Positions 51,301 through 59,912 are shown, numbered from the stretch's first letter. The stretch: DNA of 64,000 nucleotides from QHXQ01 sp045807745 (GCA_045807745.1 JBJMGT010000012.1:62001-126000), one strand, 5' to 3'. The notes: generated by a model not told the origin, from the letters alone. Numbers and translations: made by a program.

Positions 51301-51641
51301 CGCAAGGACTTGATCGCCACGACGCGATCATTCAAGCGAACCGCGACCGCTTGCGGCCGATCTTGATGACGACCATCGCGCTCGTCGCCGGCATGATGCC
51401 GCTCGTCGTCTCCAGCGGCCCCGGTTCGGGCACAAACAGATCAATCGGCGTGCTCGTCGTCGGCGGGCAGACGCTCTGTCTGCTGCTCACGCTTTTGGCC
51501 GTGCCGGTCTTCTATTCGCTCTGGGATGATCTGGGGCGCAGCAAAGTCTGGGGACGCGCGGCCGACACCATCGGCGGCGCATTCGCGTGGGCGCGGCGGC
51601 GTGCCGCGACGGCCGCAGGCACGCTGTTCGGCAAGGTTTAG
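48357..51641 (+). CDS. RND multidrug efflux transporter (HAE1/AcrB-MdtB family)
   Basis: 1094 aa, slightly longer than AcrB. N-terminal span and RPVFATMLILSLTVVGIFSF, porter motif NPGASPQEVETEITEKVESAVNTISGIDEL, GQNTVAVADAVKERLKEIQATLPANM, then TM segments with VEGGILAAIVVFLFLWNIRTTFIAA and the proton-relay TM4 motif TLMVGIVIDDAIVVLEN (double Asp). Second half: RWVVVGLCLLVIISIVPLFMLVGKNFLPVDDQSQFEV and C-terminal GLLLLFGVVKKNAILQIDHTNELR. A hydrophilic insert (about 497-555, with SSVPSPRARAHNSKEGR) lengthens the central cytoplasmic loop. Trimer in the inner membrane, exporting drugs or toxic metabolites by proton antiport. Confidence 0.95.
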   Translation: MQKLAEICVRRPVFATMLILSLTVVGIFSFFSLGVDLFPKIDLPTITVTVINPGASPQEVETEITEKVESAVNTISGIDELRSTSVEGVSQVFITFLLEKNADIAAQEVRDKVNLIVNDLPETAEIPTVQKLDTDAAPVLRIAVSSPRSLREVTDIADKQIKKRIESINGVGNVEILGGAKREIEIYLDPDKMRAFNVTVPEVVAAVKQQNMEVPGGRVDEGTRELTVRTLGRIQNPADFNNIAISTRGTYPVKLSDIGYAEDGTEEMRTAALLNGTPAVTLTVSKQSGQNTVAVADAVKERLKEIQATLPANMKTEIVGDQSIFIKAAVESIETHLVEGGILAAIVVFLFLWNIRTTFIAAIAIPTSIIATFGLMAAMGYTLNQITMLALTLMVGIVIDDAIVVLENIFRFVEEKGMPPFQAAIEGTKEIGLAVMATTLSLLAVFIPVGFMQGIVGRFMSSFGFTSSFAIAVSLLVSFTLTPMLAARLLRRKQHQLSAAVGSEPSQGDAPVGLADESRVVAGEPDAQAQEEQHTSSVPSPRARAHNSKEGRFYKPIDRTYKWLLELSMAHRWVVVGLCLLVIISIVPLFMLVGKNFLPVDDQSQFEVSVRAPEGTTLASTATLVERIAADVRQLPGVTDTLVTIGGGQQELVNSASIYVKLADLKQRKDSQVALMVKARNLLAKYPQNLRTSVQQVQAISGGGFRNADIQYVIGGPDLQKLTQYSEQLMQKMKTLPDVVDVDSTLINGKPELRVEIDRPRAADLGVRVGDIAQGLNVLVAGQKVSTFNRGVDQDNVRVRSMGEARASKENLSRLFATSSKVGWVSLDNLVRIEEGTGPSAIERLNRQRQVTLTANVRPGGSQAAVIAALNDYVKTMNIEPGYSTGLAGRSKELGKAGFYFLLAFSLSFIFMYMVLAAQFESFIHPITILLTLPLAIPFGILALLVTGQTVNIFSGLGLLLLFGVVKKNAILQIDHTNELRAQGLDRHDAIIQANRDRLRPILMTTIALVAGMMPLVVSSGPGSGTNRSIGVLVVGGQTLCLLLTLLAVPVFYSLWDDLGRSKVWGRAADTIGGAFAWARRRAATAAGTLFGKV

Positions 51642-51683
51642 TTTGCAGACTGATCTCAATTTGCAAATTTGAGATCGCAAATT
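51642..51683. repeat. TTTGAGAT palindromic micro-repeat before the TolC gene
   Basis: TTTGCAGACTGATCTCAATT faces AATTTGAGATCGCAAAT. It begins directly after the pump stop and ends 4 nt before the TolC-like ATG. Related to 55390-55424. Confidence 0.75.
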
Positions 51684-51687
51684 ATTT

Positions 51688-53913
51688 ATGAGCCATCATC
51701 TGACGAAAAAACTTTTAGCTGTCGCCGCGCTGACGCTCAGTGCGCTCAGTGCGCCGAACGTGCACGCGCAACAGACAACGCAAGCCCCATCGTTGTTGGC
51801 GGACGCGAAAGAGCGCCGCACGGACTTAACGACCGTTAAGAGCGACGAGGTCACAGAGTTCGGGCAACAACCGGGGCAGAGCACGACGCCACCGTTCACG
51901 CCGCCGCCTGCGGGCAGCACGACGCAAACTGCGCCACCGGCAACGAGCGGCACACAAACGCCCGCCCCTTCGGCCAACACGCCGCCGGGACAGACACCAT
52001 CTGCGCCGCCGGCGAACACTGCTCCGCTCGACCCGAACGCGCAGGCGCAACAGTCCGCGCAGCCTGCGCCGCAAGGGCCGCAGACGCCCGTGACGCAGAA
52101 CCCGAACGCATCGCAACCGGCCGCGCCGCCGCAAGCGCCGTTGAATCCACCGAACCCGCAAGGTGGGCCGGCCACTTCGCCGCAAGGGTCGCAGATCACG
52201 CCGCCGCAAAATCCATCTGCGCCGGGGCGTGAGAGTGTGCCGGCGGCCGCGCCGCGCGAGTTGCCTCTGTCCGTGCCGCAGATTGCGCCCGATTACAAGT
52301 CCGCGCCCGCGCCGTTCCCAGAACTCGGCCGCGTCGGCGTGGACATGACCGAGCAGCATCCGTTGGGCTTGCGCGAAGCGATTGAGCTGGCGCTGAAGAA
52401 CAACAAGGACATAGAGGTCGCGCGGCAGAACGTGCGCGTCGCGGAGTTCGATCTGCTCGGCGCACGTGGCGTCTATGATCCGCGCCTCACATCGCTCTCT
52501 TACTACGAGCGCACGAAGACGCCTTCGGCGAGCCTCCTGAGTGGCGGCACGGGCAGCGCGGTCACACAGTCGGACATAACGGGCACGTTCCGCTTCGAGG
52601 GCCTCGTGCCGAAGGGCGGCGGCGGTTATCGCGTGGACGCTTCGAGCGTCAGGTTGACGACCGACAACCTGTTCGTCTCGCTCGTCCCGCAATATCAGCA
52701 AGCGCTCACGTTCAGCTACACGCAGCCGCTTCTGCGCGGCTTGCGCTTTGATCAGAACCGGCAGCGCATCGAGATCGCAAAGAAGAATCTGAGCTTGACC
52801 GACGCGCAGTTTCGCCAGCGCGCCATCGAGACGATCACGAACGTACAGCGTTCGTATTGGGATTTGGTCTTTGCGCTCCGCAATCTACAAGTGCAACGCG
52901 ACGCCGTGCGCGACGCGCGCGCGCAGCTTGAACACAACAAGCGGCTGGTCGCCGAAGGCATGCTCGCGCCGATTGACGTGGTCGCGGCCGAAGCGCAGGT
53001 CTCAGGCTTCGAGCAGAGCGTCTACACGGCGCTCGACGATGTGAACCGCGCGGAGAACACACTCAAGAATCAAATTGCCGAGAACCGCATGTCCGACGTG
53101 TGGAACTATGCGCTTGTGCCGACCGACACGGTGGACGTACAGCCGCCCGCCATCACTTTACCGGAAGCAATGGAGGCGGCTCTGAGTGCGCGGCCCGAGG
53201 TGCAACAGTCGGATGTGCTCGCTGCGATCAACGAGTTGGACACGCGGCTGGCGCGCGAGCAGACGAGGCCGCAACTTGATCTCGTCGGCAGCTACGGTCT
53301 CGTCGGATTCGCCGGCACGCTCGCCAACACATCGAATCCGTTGACCGCGCAGAACGCGATCCTGCGTGACCGCGTCAATCAACTCTCGATCATCGCCGGA
53401 CTGCAACCTCTGCCCGCGACGGCCACGCAAGGGATCGCGCCGGAACTGATCGGCGGCGTCGGGCAGTCGCTCACAAACTTGGCCGCGAATCGCTTCAACA
53501 ACGTGCGCGTGGGCGTGCAGTTGAATCTACCCTTGCGCAATCGCACGGCCGAAGCGCAGCTTGGGCGTTCACTCATCGAAGGCGAGCGCATCAAGACGCA
53601 ACGCGAGCAGTTGGAGCAGTTGATACAGGTGGACGTGCGCAACGCTTTGCAGCAGACGCGCACGGCCGAGTCGCGTTTGCGCGCCGCGGCCGTCGCACGC
53701 GATGCCTCAGAGCAACAGTACGCGAGCGAGCAGCGCCGATTCGACGCGGGGCAGTCAACAATCTTCCTCGTGTTAGAACGCCAGACGGCGCTCGCCACCG
53801 CACGCGGCAACGAACTGCGCGCGCAGACGGAACTCAACAAGTCGATTGCCGAACTGCAACGCGCCACCGGTAACGCGCTCGAAGCCAACCATGTGCAGGT
53901 GAGCGTGCGTTGA
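51688..53913 (+). CDS. TolC-family outer-membrane efflux channel with Pro/Gln-rich N-terminal extension
   Basis: 741 aa, about 250 longer than usual. Signal peptide LLAVAALTLSALSAPNVHAQ. Residues about 45-200 are Pro/Gln/Thr/Ala-rich and disordered (PPAGSTTQTAPPATSGTQTP). The channel part begins near 225 with HPLGLREAIELALKNNKDIE and has the two OEP repeats: TFSYTQPLLRGLRFDQNRQR, RDARAQLEHNKRLVAEGMLA, then GVQLNLPLRNRTAEAQLGRS, LIQVDVRNALQQTRTAESRL and FDAGQSTIFLVLERQTALA. It supplies the exit duct for the RND pump upstream and perhaps for the ABC exporter downstream. The extension could anchor in or cross the periplasm or peptidoglycan; that is speculation. Confidence 0.93.
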   Translation: MSHHLTKKLLAVAALTLSALSAPNVHAQQTTQAPSLLADAKERRTDLTTVKSDEVTEFGQQPGQSTTPPFTPPPAGSTTQTAPPATSGTQTPAPSANTPPGQTPSAPPANTAPLDPNAQAQQSAQPAPQGPQTPVTQNPNASQPAAPPQAPLNPPNPQGGPATSPQGSQITPPQNPSAPGRESVPAAAPRELPLSVPQIAPDYKSAPAPFPELGRVGVDMTEQHPLGLREAIELALKNNKDIEVARQNVRVAEFDLLGARGVYDPRLTSLSYYERTKTPSASLLSGGTGSAVTQSDITGTFRFEGLVPKGGGGYRVDASSVRLTTDNLFVSLVPQYQQALTFSYTQPLLRGLRFDQNRQRIEIAKKNLSLTDAQFRQRAIETITNVQRSYWDLVFALRNLQVQRDAVRDARAQLEHNKRLVAEGMLAPIDVVAAEAQVSGFEQSVYTALDDVNRAENTLKNQIAENRMSDVWNYALVPTDTVDVQPPAITLPEAMEAALSARPEVQQSDVLAAINELDTRLAREQTRPQLDLVGSYGLVGFAGTLANTSNPLTAQNAILRDRVNQLSIIAGLQPLPATATQGIAPELIGGVGQSLTNLAANRFNNVRVGVQLNLPLRNRTAEAQLGRSLIEGERIKTQREQLEQLIQVDVRNALQQTRTAESRLRAAAVARDASEQQYASEQRRFDAGQSTIFLVLERQTALATARGNELRAQTELNKSIAELQRATGNALEANHVQVSVR

Positions 53914-53921
53914 TGAAAAAT

Positions 53922-54017
53922 CCTCACGCTGGAGGCGCAAAGACGCAAAGGCAGACGCAAAGAGTTGCATGTTTCTCTTCGCGTCCTGTTTTGCGTCTTT
54001 GCGCCTTCAGCGTGAGG
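53922..54017. repeat. GACGCAAAG palindromic micro-repeat
   Basis: Two 43-nt arms (CCTCACGCTGGAGGCGCAAA.. and its partner ending TTCAGCGTGAGG) pair at about 36 positions around a 10-nt loop. It starts 8 nt after the TolC stop and could attenuate read-through from the RND part into the ABC part of the locus. Confidence 0.85.
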
Positions 54018-54059
54018 CTATCTGTTTGGCCCTGACTCCACTTCGACAGGACGCGCCCG

Positions 54060-55370
54060 ATGCCTGACGACAACACGCTGCCACCTGATCAATCAAAGCC
54101 CGCGCCGCACTCTGAGCAAACGTCAGCGCCGCAACTATCCGCGCCCGCGCACAACGGCGCACCGCCACCGGGTAAGCTCAAGCGCATCATCCGCCCGCTC
54201 GCGATGCTCGTTCTCATCCTGCTCGCCGGTTTTCTTTTCTGGCGCTTCTTCCTGCGTAAGCCCGATGTGCCACCGAACATCATTCAAGTGACGGGCCGCG
54301 TCGAAGGCGACGACGCGGCCATCTCGGCCAAGACGGCCGGGCGCATACGCGAGATCAACGTGCGCGAAGGCGATCAAGTCGCGGCCGGGCAGATCATCGC
54401 CGTACTCGACGACGAACAGGTGAAGGCGCGCGAAGAGGCGGCGCAATCGGCGGTGCAACAGGCAGAAGCGCGCCAGCAACGCGCGCAACAACAGATCGCC
54501 GTCCTGCATGCGCAACTCGATCAAGCACAGTTGGGCGTCACACAGGCGCGCGCCGATGCGCAAGGGCGTGTGCATCAATCGGAAGCGCAAGTCGCCGCCG
54601 CCGAAGCGCAACTCGCGCAAGCCGAAGCCGCCTACAGTCAAGCTCGTTACGATGAAGAGAAGTTCACCAAGTTAGCGAAGCAAGGCGACACGCCGGAGCG
54701 CACGGCCGTACAGGCGCACACCGCCGCCGAAGCGCAACGCGCCATCGTCCAGGCGGCGCACAGACAGGTGGACGCGGCGCGCGGGTCGCTCCAAGCGGCG
54801 CGCGCAAATTTGTTCAACCCACAGATCAGATCATCGCAAGCCTCGGCCGTCGAACAACAGATCGCGCAGGCCCAAACTGACATCACGGCCGCTGCGGCCG
54901 ACATCGAACGCGCCCGCGCGCAGTTTCGCGAAGCGGAAGCGAACCGCAACGACTTGCAGATCATCGCGCCCTTTGCCGGCACGGTCGCCACGCGCACGGC
55001 CGAGCCGGGCGAGGTGGTCGCCGCCGGCACGCCCATCATCACCATCGTTAATCTCGATAAGGTCTACCTGCGCGCGTTCGTACCCGAAGGGCAGATCGGG
55101 CGCGTGAAGCCGGGGCAGCCGGCGCGCGTCTATCTCGACACAGCGCGGGGCGGCGGCGGGCAGGCGCTCGCTGCGACCGTCGAGCGCATCGATCCGGAAG
55201 CGTCGTTCACGCCAGAGAACACCTACTTCCGCGAGGAGCGCGTCAAGCAAGTCGTCGGCGTCAAGCTGTTGCTGACGAACTCGCAGGGCGCGGCCAAGCC
55301 GGGCATGCCGGCCGATGGCGAGATACTTGTCGATGGCACGGTGTGGCCGCTCGACACGGGGCGGCGGTAG
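54060..55370 (+). CDS. HlyD/YbhG-like membrane-fusion protein
   Basis: 436 aa. A Pro-rich cytoplasmic head (1-42) precedes one TM (RPLAMLVLILLAGFLFWRFF, about 46-66). Lipoyl part VTGRVEGDDAAISAKTAGRIREINVREGDQVAAGQIIAVLD, long coiled-coil hairpin (about 120-290, Gln/Ala heptads, e.g. AEARQQRAQQQIAVLHAQLD), then the second half NDLQIIAPFAGTVATRTAEPGEVVAAGTPIITIVNL and a beta-barrel AFVPEGQIGRVKPGQPARVY. It matches the adaptor of the E. coli YbhG-YbhFSR exporter in layout. It is followed after 56 nt by the matching double ATPase. Confidence 0.9.
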   Translation: MPDDNTLPPDQSKPAPHSEQTSAPQLSAPAHNGAPPPGKLKRIIRPLAMLVLILLAGFLFWRFFLRKPDVPPNIIQVTGRVEGDDAAISAKTAGRIREINVREGDQVAAGQIIAVLDDEQVKAREEAAQSAVQQAEARQQRAQQQIAVLHAQLDQAQLGVTQARADAQGRVHQSEAQVAAAEAQLAQAEAAYSQARYDEEKFTKLAKQGDTPERTAVQAHTAAEAQRAIVQAAHRQVDAARGSLQAARANLFNPQIRSSQASAVEQQIAQAQTDITAAAADIERARAQFREAEANRNDLQIIAPFAGTVATRTAEPGEVVAAGTPIITIVNLDKVYLRAFVPEGQIGRVKPGQPARVYLDTARGGGGQALAATVERIDPEASFTPENTYFREERVKQVVGVKLLLTNSQGAAKPGMPADGEILVDGTVWPLDTGRR

Positions 55371-55389
55371 GGGAACGGTTGATCGCCGG

Positions 55390-55424
55390 TTTGAGATTTC
55401 AAAGTTGAAATTTCAAATCTCAAA
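55390..55424. repeat. TTTGAGAT palindromic micro-repeat before the ABC ATPase gene
   Basis: TTTGAGATTTCAAA (55390-55403) and TTTCAAATCTCAAA (55411-55424) are complementary at 13 of 14 positions. It ends 2 nt before the ATG at 55427. Confidence 0.8.
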
Positions 55425-55426
55425 TC

Positions 55427-57418
55427 ATGAGCGCAGCGCACGACACAATCCGAGATGCGGCCGTCGCCGGTGCACCATCGGCGAGCGTGACCGATGCTTC
55501 CGCCAACATTGCGATCCGCGTGCGCGGCTTGCGGAAAAATTATGGCGCGGTGCAAGCGGTCAAGGGCATTGACCTCGATGTAAACACCGGCGAGATATTC
55601 GGCCTCATCGGCCCGGACGGAGCGGGAAAGACTTCAACGTTTCAGATTCTCGGCGGCGTGATGCCGCAGACCGATGGCACGGCCGAGATGTTCGGGCGCG
55701 CGGCCCGCGATGCGCGCTCGTTCGTCGGCTACCTCACGCAAGCGTTCAGTCTCTATCAGGATTTGAGCGTCAGCGAAAATCTGCGCTACATGGGCGAGTT
55801 GCGCCTGCTGCCCGACGACGAGATCGAGGCACGCGGCGACCGCTACCTGCGCATGTTCGATATGCATCGTTTCAAGGAGCGTTTGGCGGGCCGCCTCTCC
55901 GGCGGCATGAAGCAGAAGCTGGCGCTCGCGTGCGCGCTCATCACCGAGCCGAAAATTTTGTTGTTGGATGAACCGACGACTGGCGTCGATCCGGTCTCGC
56001 GCCGCGAGTTCTGGGACACGCTCGCAAATCTTTCGTCCGAAGGCATGACCATCGTTGTCGCCACGCCCTATCTTGACGAAGCCGAACGCTGTCATCGTGT
56101 TGCACTCATGTTTGAAGGCGAGATACATGATCGCGGCACGCCCGCCGAGTTGCGAAAAAATCTCGGTCTCGAACGACTCGAAGTCCACGCCGCCGACTTG
56201 CGCCGCGCCGAAGATGTGTTGCTTGAGACCGCAGGTTTGGACGACGTGCAACGCTTTGGCGACCGGCTCGACGTGATGGTGCGCGAGCCAAAGACGGGCG
56301 AGGCGACGACGCGCGCCGCGCTCGAAGCGAACAGCATCGAGTTGCGAGATGTACGCGCGATGCCGCCGACGTTGGAGAACTCTTTCGTCGCCTTGCTCCG
56401 GCGCTTGGGCGGCGAAGCGCGCACGCCGCCGTTCCCGCGCGGGCGCGAGTTTCGCCAACGACCGCAGGACGCAATCGCCATCGGCGCGACCAACCTACGC
56501 AAAGAGTTCGGCGATTTTCACGCGGTCAAGGACATCAACCTCGAAGTCCGCTACGGCGAAATCTATGGGTTGCTCGGCGCGAACGGCGCAGGCAAGACGA
56601 CGACGATCAAGATGCTCTGCGGGCTAATCGAAGCGACGGCCGGTGAGGTCGAACTAGCGGGCGAACGTGGGCTGGTGCGCTCAAGTTTCGTCCGCCAGCG
56701 CATCGGTTACATGTCGCAGAAGTTCTCGCTCTACGACGATCTGACGATTGACGAGAATCTGGAGTTCTTCGCGGGCGTCTATCAAGTCCCGCGTCGCGAG
56801 CGCGCGGAGAAAAAGAAATGGGTGCTTGATTTTTCCGGCCTGCAAGGGCGCGGGCATATGATGACAGGCAGCCTGCCCGGCGGCTGGAAGCAGCGCGTCG
56901 CCTTCGGCGCGGCCGTGATGCACGAGCCGAGCGTACTCTTTCTCGACGAGCCGACATCGGGCGTCGATCCACTCGCGCGCCGCGCCTTCTGGCGCATGAT
57001 CAATGCCTTCGCTGATCGCGGCGTCGCCGTGCTGGTGACGACGCACTATCTGGAAGAGGCCGAACAGTGCAACCGGCTCGGCATGATGGTCGCGGGCGAA
57101 CTCGTCGCCGAAGGCACGCCCACCGGTATCAAGGCCGCACAGGGCGGACACCTCATCGAGTTGAGCACGAGCGAGCCGCAGCGCGCGGCAAACGTCTTGA
57201 AAGAACGGATGGAGCGTTGGCGCGTCTCACTCTTCGGCGACCGCCTGCACGTCATCGTGGACGAAGACGCGGCGACCGGCATCAAGCGCATCACGCAACA
57301 ATTGAACAAAGCTAATATCAATGTGCTGCGTGCTTACGAAGAAGATTATTCGCTCGAAGACGTGTTCATCGTCGTCGTCGAGAAGGCACGCGCGCAAGGG
57401 TTGGCGGCAGATGAGTAA
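55427..57418 (+). CDS. ABC exporter ATPase with two nucleotide-binding domains (YbhF-like)
   Basis: 663 aa. NBD1 (about 28-255): Walker A GPDGAGKTST, signature RLSGGMKQKLALA, Walker B ILLLDEPTTGVDP. NBD2 (about 350-590): Walker A GANGAGKTTT, signature region SLPGGWKQRVAFG and Walker B VLFLDEPTSGVDP. The second signature has Pro for Ser (LPGGW), so that site may be weak. Two fused NBDs with one polypeptide serving two separate permeases is the YbhF arrangement. The start is 2 nt after a palindromic micro-repeat that leaves no separate ribosome site. The permease genes follow after 7 nt. Confidence 0.93.
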   Translation: MSAAHDTIRDAAVAGAPSASVTDASANIAIRVRGLRKNYGAVQAVKGIDLDVNTGEIFGLIGPDGAGKTSTFQILGGVMPQTDGTAEMFGRAARDARSFVGYLTQAFSLYQDLSVSENLRYMGELRLLPDDEIEARGDRYLRMFDMHRFKERLAGRLSGGMKQKLALACALITEPKILLLDEPTTGVDPVSRREFWDTLANLSSEGMTIVVATPYLDEAERCHRVALMFEGEIHDRGTPAELRKNLGLERLEVHAADLRRAEDVLLETAGLDDVQRFGDRLDVMVREPKTGEATTRAALEANSIELRDVRAMPPTLENSFVALLRRLGGEARTPPFPRGREFRQRPQDAIAIGATNLRKEFGDFHAVKDINLEVRYGEIYGLLGANGAGKTTTIKMLCGLIEATAGEVELAGERGLVRSSFVRQRIGYMSQKFSLYDDLTIDENLEFFAGVYQVPRRERAEKKKWVLDFSGLQGRGHMMTGSLPGGWKQRVAFGAAVMHEPSVLFLDEPTSGVDPLARRAFWRMINAFADRGVAVLVTTHYLEEAEQCNRLGMMVAGELVAEGTPTGIKAAQGGHLIELSTSEPQRAANVLKERMERWRVSLFGDRLHVIVDEDAATGIKRITQQLNKANINVLRAYEEDYSLEDVFIVVVEKARAQGLAADE

Positions 57419-57425
57419 ATGAGCA

Positions 57426-58532
57426 ATGCGTAGAATCATCGCGCAGGCGCGCAAAGAGTTGACGCAGTTGTTCCGCGACCGGCTGACGGTGGTGCTGGCG
57501 CTCGTGCTGCCGCTCATTTTGATGGCGCTCTTGGGCACGGCGATCTCTTTTACGGTGACTGACCTGCCCATCGTCGTGCAGGATTTGGATAACTCGCCGC
57601 TGTCGCGGCAGTATATAGATTCGTTCCGCGCGTCGCTGACATTTCGCGTCGTGAGTCTGCCGCCCACGATGCAGCCGGACGAGGCGTTGGATCGCAGTCT
57701 GGCGCGCGCAGCGATCATCATCCCTGAACATTTCGAGCGCGACTTGCGACGCGGGCAGAACGCGGACGTGCAACTGCTGGTAGACGCGACCGACGCCAAC
57801 ACCGCGAACGTTATGCGCGGCACGATGACGGCGCTGACGCAAGGCTTCATGCTCAACTTGCGCCCGGCCGGTTTCGCGCCGCCCGTCCGCATGCAGACGC
57901 GGCTCTGGTTCAATCCCGGTCGCGAGTCGCACAAGTTTATCGGCCCCGGCGTGCTCGCGGTCGGTCTCGCTTTGTTCCCGCCGCTGCTGGCCGCGCTCGC
58001 CATGTCGCGCGAGGGCGAGCAGAAGACGATCCTGCAAGTCTACGTGTCGAGCATCACGGCGCATGAATTTCTGCTCGGCAAAATTCTCGGCTACTTCATT
58101 ATCGCGGTCGCGGAATGGGTGCTGCTGATGATCATGGGGATGACGCTCTTTGGCTTGCGCATTGCGGGCGACCCGACGCCGCTCCTCGTCAGCACGGTCT
58201 GTTACCTGCTCTGCACGGTCAGCTTCGGCACGATGGTCGGTGTGGCCATTCCGAATCAGGCAGCGGCGATTCAAGCGGTCGCGCTGGTCGGCTTTCTGAT
58301 GTCGTTTCTGATGTCGGGTTTTATTTTTCCGGTGACGAACATCCCGCCCGCGCTCCGCTGGGTGTCGTACTTCGTGCCGGCGCGTTATTACATCGAAGTC
58401 GCGCGCGACGCGTTCGTGCGCGGCGGCGGCTGGCCCGGCGTGTGGCCCGCGCCCTTAGCGCTCACGCTGCTCGGTCTCTTCTTCTTCTTCAACGCGTGGC
58501 GCAGGATGCGGCGCATGCAGGTGAACGCGTGA
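57426..58532 (+). CDS. ABC-2 type permease (YbhS-like)
   Basis: 368 aa. TM1 near 20-42 (VVLALVLPLILMALLGTAISF), then a large periplasmic part (45-165: VVQDLDNSPLSRQYIDSFRA), then five further spans (about 175-355) including VLAVGLALFPPLLAALAMSREGEQKTILQVYV, VAEWVLLMIMGMTLFGL, LLCTVSFGTMVGVAIPNQAA and GFLMSFLMSGFIFPVTNIPPAL, and the typical YFVPARYYIEVARDAFVRGGGW end. Partner of the double ATPase and of the next permease; the heterodimer would form the export path. Confidence 0.92.
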   Translation: MRRIIAQARKELTQLFRDRLTVVLALVLPLILMALLGTAISFTVTDLPIVVQDLDNSPLSRQYIDSFRASLTFRVVSLPPTMQPDEALDRSLARAAIIIPEHFERDLRRGQNADVQLLVDATDANTANVMRGTMTALTQGFMLNLRPAGFAPPVRMQTRLWFNPGRESHKFIGPGVLAVGLALFPPLLAALAMSREGEQKTILQVYVSSITAHEFLLGKILGYFIIAVAEWVLLMIMGMTLFGLRIAGDPTPLLVSTVCYLLCTVSFGTMVGVAIPNQAAAIQAVALVGFLMSFLMSGFIFPVTNIPPALRWVSYFVPARYYIEVARDAFVRGGGWPGVWPAPLALTLLGLFFFFNAWRRMRRMQVNA

Positions 58533-58533
58533 A

Positions 58534-58569
58534 GGAAAGGGATGAGGGCTGAGGGATGAGGGATGAAAG
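58534..58569. repeat. GGATGAG micro-repeat (half element)
   Basis: Units GGGATGA-GGGCTGA-GGGATGA-GGGATGA stand in the 73-nt gap between the two permease genes, starting 2 nt after the stop. No opposite arm is seen. Confidence 0.6.
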
Positions 58570-58605
58570 CAAGGGCAATGTTAGCTGGTCGGTGAGTGTG
58601 AGCGG

Positions 58606-59862
58606 ATGAATGTACCTTTCACATCCATCTTTGGCGGGCGTTTCTGGCCGCTGACGCTGAAGGAGTTGCGCCAGATCAAGCGTAACCGGCGCTTGGTCTT
58701 CTCGCTCATCATCCCGCCGACGCTGCAACTGATCCTGTTCGGCTTCGCGCTCAACCCGCAGGTGACGCATTTGCGTCTCGGCGTCGTCGATGCAAGTCGC
58801 ACGGCGGAGAGCCGCGTGCTTGTCTCGGCATTCGTCGAGAGTCAATCGTTTGCAGTTGAGCAGCAGTTCGCGTCCGCCGACGAACTGGGCGGCGCGCTCA
58901 GTCGCGGCGATCTGGACGCGGGTTTAGTTATTCCGGCCGATTATGCGAAGAAGCGTGCGCGGCGCGAGCCGGTCGATGTGCAGCTCTTGATCGATGCGGT
59001 CAACTCGAACACGGCCGCCATCGCGGGCGGTTACGCCGCGCGCATCGTCGCTGCGTTCAATCAGAAGCTCGCGCAGTCAACGCCGCCGCCCGTCATGCAA
59101 GCGCCCGCGCCAGTGCCGACACAGCCGACCGGCGCGAATGCTAACGACACCGGCGCAACGAGTACGACGCCGCAACCGGCCGTCGCGTTGAACGTTGCGC
59201 CGTCGCCGCTGGCGCGCGCAGTCGTCACGCCGCGCATTACGCTGCTCTACAATCCGGGGCTGCTCAACTCCTGGTTCATCATCACAGGCACGCTGGGGAC
59301 GCTGCTCGTCTTAAACGGCTCAATCGTCGCGTCGGCTTCAATGGTGATCGAGAAAGAGGTGGGCACGATTGAACAACTGTTGATGACGCCGGCCGAGGCA
59401 ACCGAGATTATCGCGGCCAAGATCGCGCCGCTATTCTTACTGCTCTGCGGCGACGTGCTGCTCGCCGTCACGGTCGGGCGCGTGGTGTTTGGCGTGCCGG
59501 TGCGCGGAAGTATGTTGCTGCTCTTTTGCGCGGGCGCGCTGTGCGTCTTCGCCGGGATCGGCATCGGCACATTCTTAGCTACGTTTACGCGCTCGCAGCA
59601 GCAGGCGCAACTGATGGGCTTCTTCGTCAACCCGCCGCTCGCGATGCTCTCCGGCGCGACCACGCCGATTGAGGGCATGCCGAAGTGGCTGCAACCCATC
59701 ACGCTCATCAACCCCGTCCGCCACTTTGCCATCATCTCGCGCGGCGTCATGCTCAAAGGCACTGGTCTCGCGGAACTCTACCCGAACTTCCTCGCATTGC
59801 TCGGCATCGCTGTGCTCTTAGTCGGCATCAGCGCGTGGCGTTTCCGTAAACAATTAGGTTGA
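58606..59862 (+). CDS. ABC-2 type permease (YbhR-like)
   Basis: 418 aa. N-terminal TLKELRQIKRNRRLVFSLIIPPTLQLILFGFAL (TM1 about 25-48), a periplasmic domain (about 50-235) with VVDASRTAESRVLVSAFVES, and a Pro/Thr-rich insert at about 160-200 (APAPVPTQPTGANANDTG) that is unusual. Five more spans: TGTLGTLLVLNGSIVASASMVIEKEVGTIEQLLMTPA, IAPLFLLLCGDVLLAVTVG, LLLLFCAGALCVFAGIGIGT, FFVNPPLAMLSGATTPIEGMPKW and NFLALLGIAVLLVGISAW. The VIEKEVGTIEQLLMTP motif is characteristic of YbhR/YhhJ permeases. Last gene of the efflux locus. Confidence 0.92.
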   Translation: MNVPFTSIFGGRFWPLTLKELRQIKRNRRLVFSLIIPPTLQLILFGFALNPQVTHLRLGVVDASRTAESRVLVSAFVESQSFAVEQQFASADELGGALSRGDLDAGLVIPADYAKKRARREPVDVQLLIDAVNSNTAAIAGGYAARIVAAFNQKLAQSTPPPVMQAPAPVPTQPTGANANDTGATSTTPQPAVALNVAPSPLARAVVTPRITLLYNPGLLNSWFIITGTLGTLLVLNGSIVASASMVIEKEVGTIEQLLMTPAEATEIIAAKIAPLFLLLCGDVLLAVTVGRVVFGVPVRGSMLLLFCAGALCVFAGIGIGTFLATFTRSQQQAQLMGFFVNPPLAMLSGATTPIEGMPKWLQPITLINPVRHFAIISRGVMLKGTGLAELYPNFLALLGIAVLLVGISAWRFRKQLG

Positions 59863-59912
59863 AGCTCGACGAAGGATAGACGAGTCGGCGCGCGTCGCCG
59901 CGCAATCTTACT

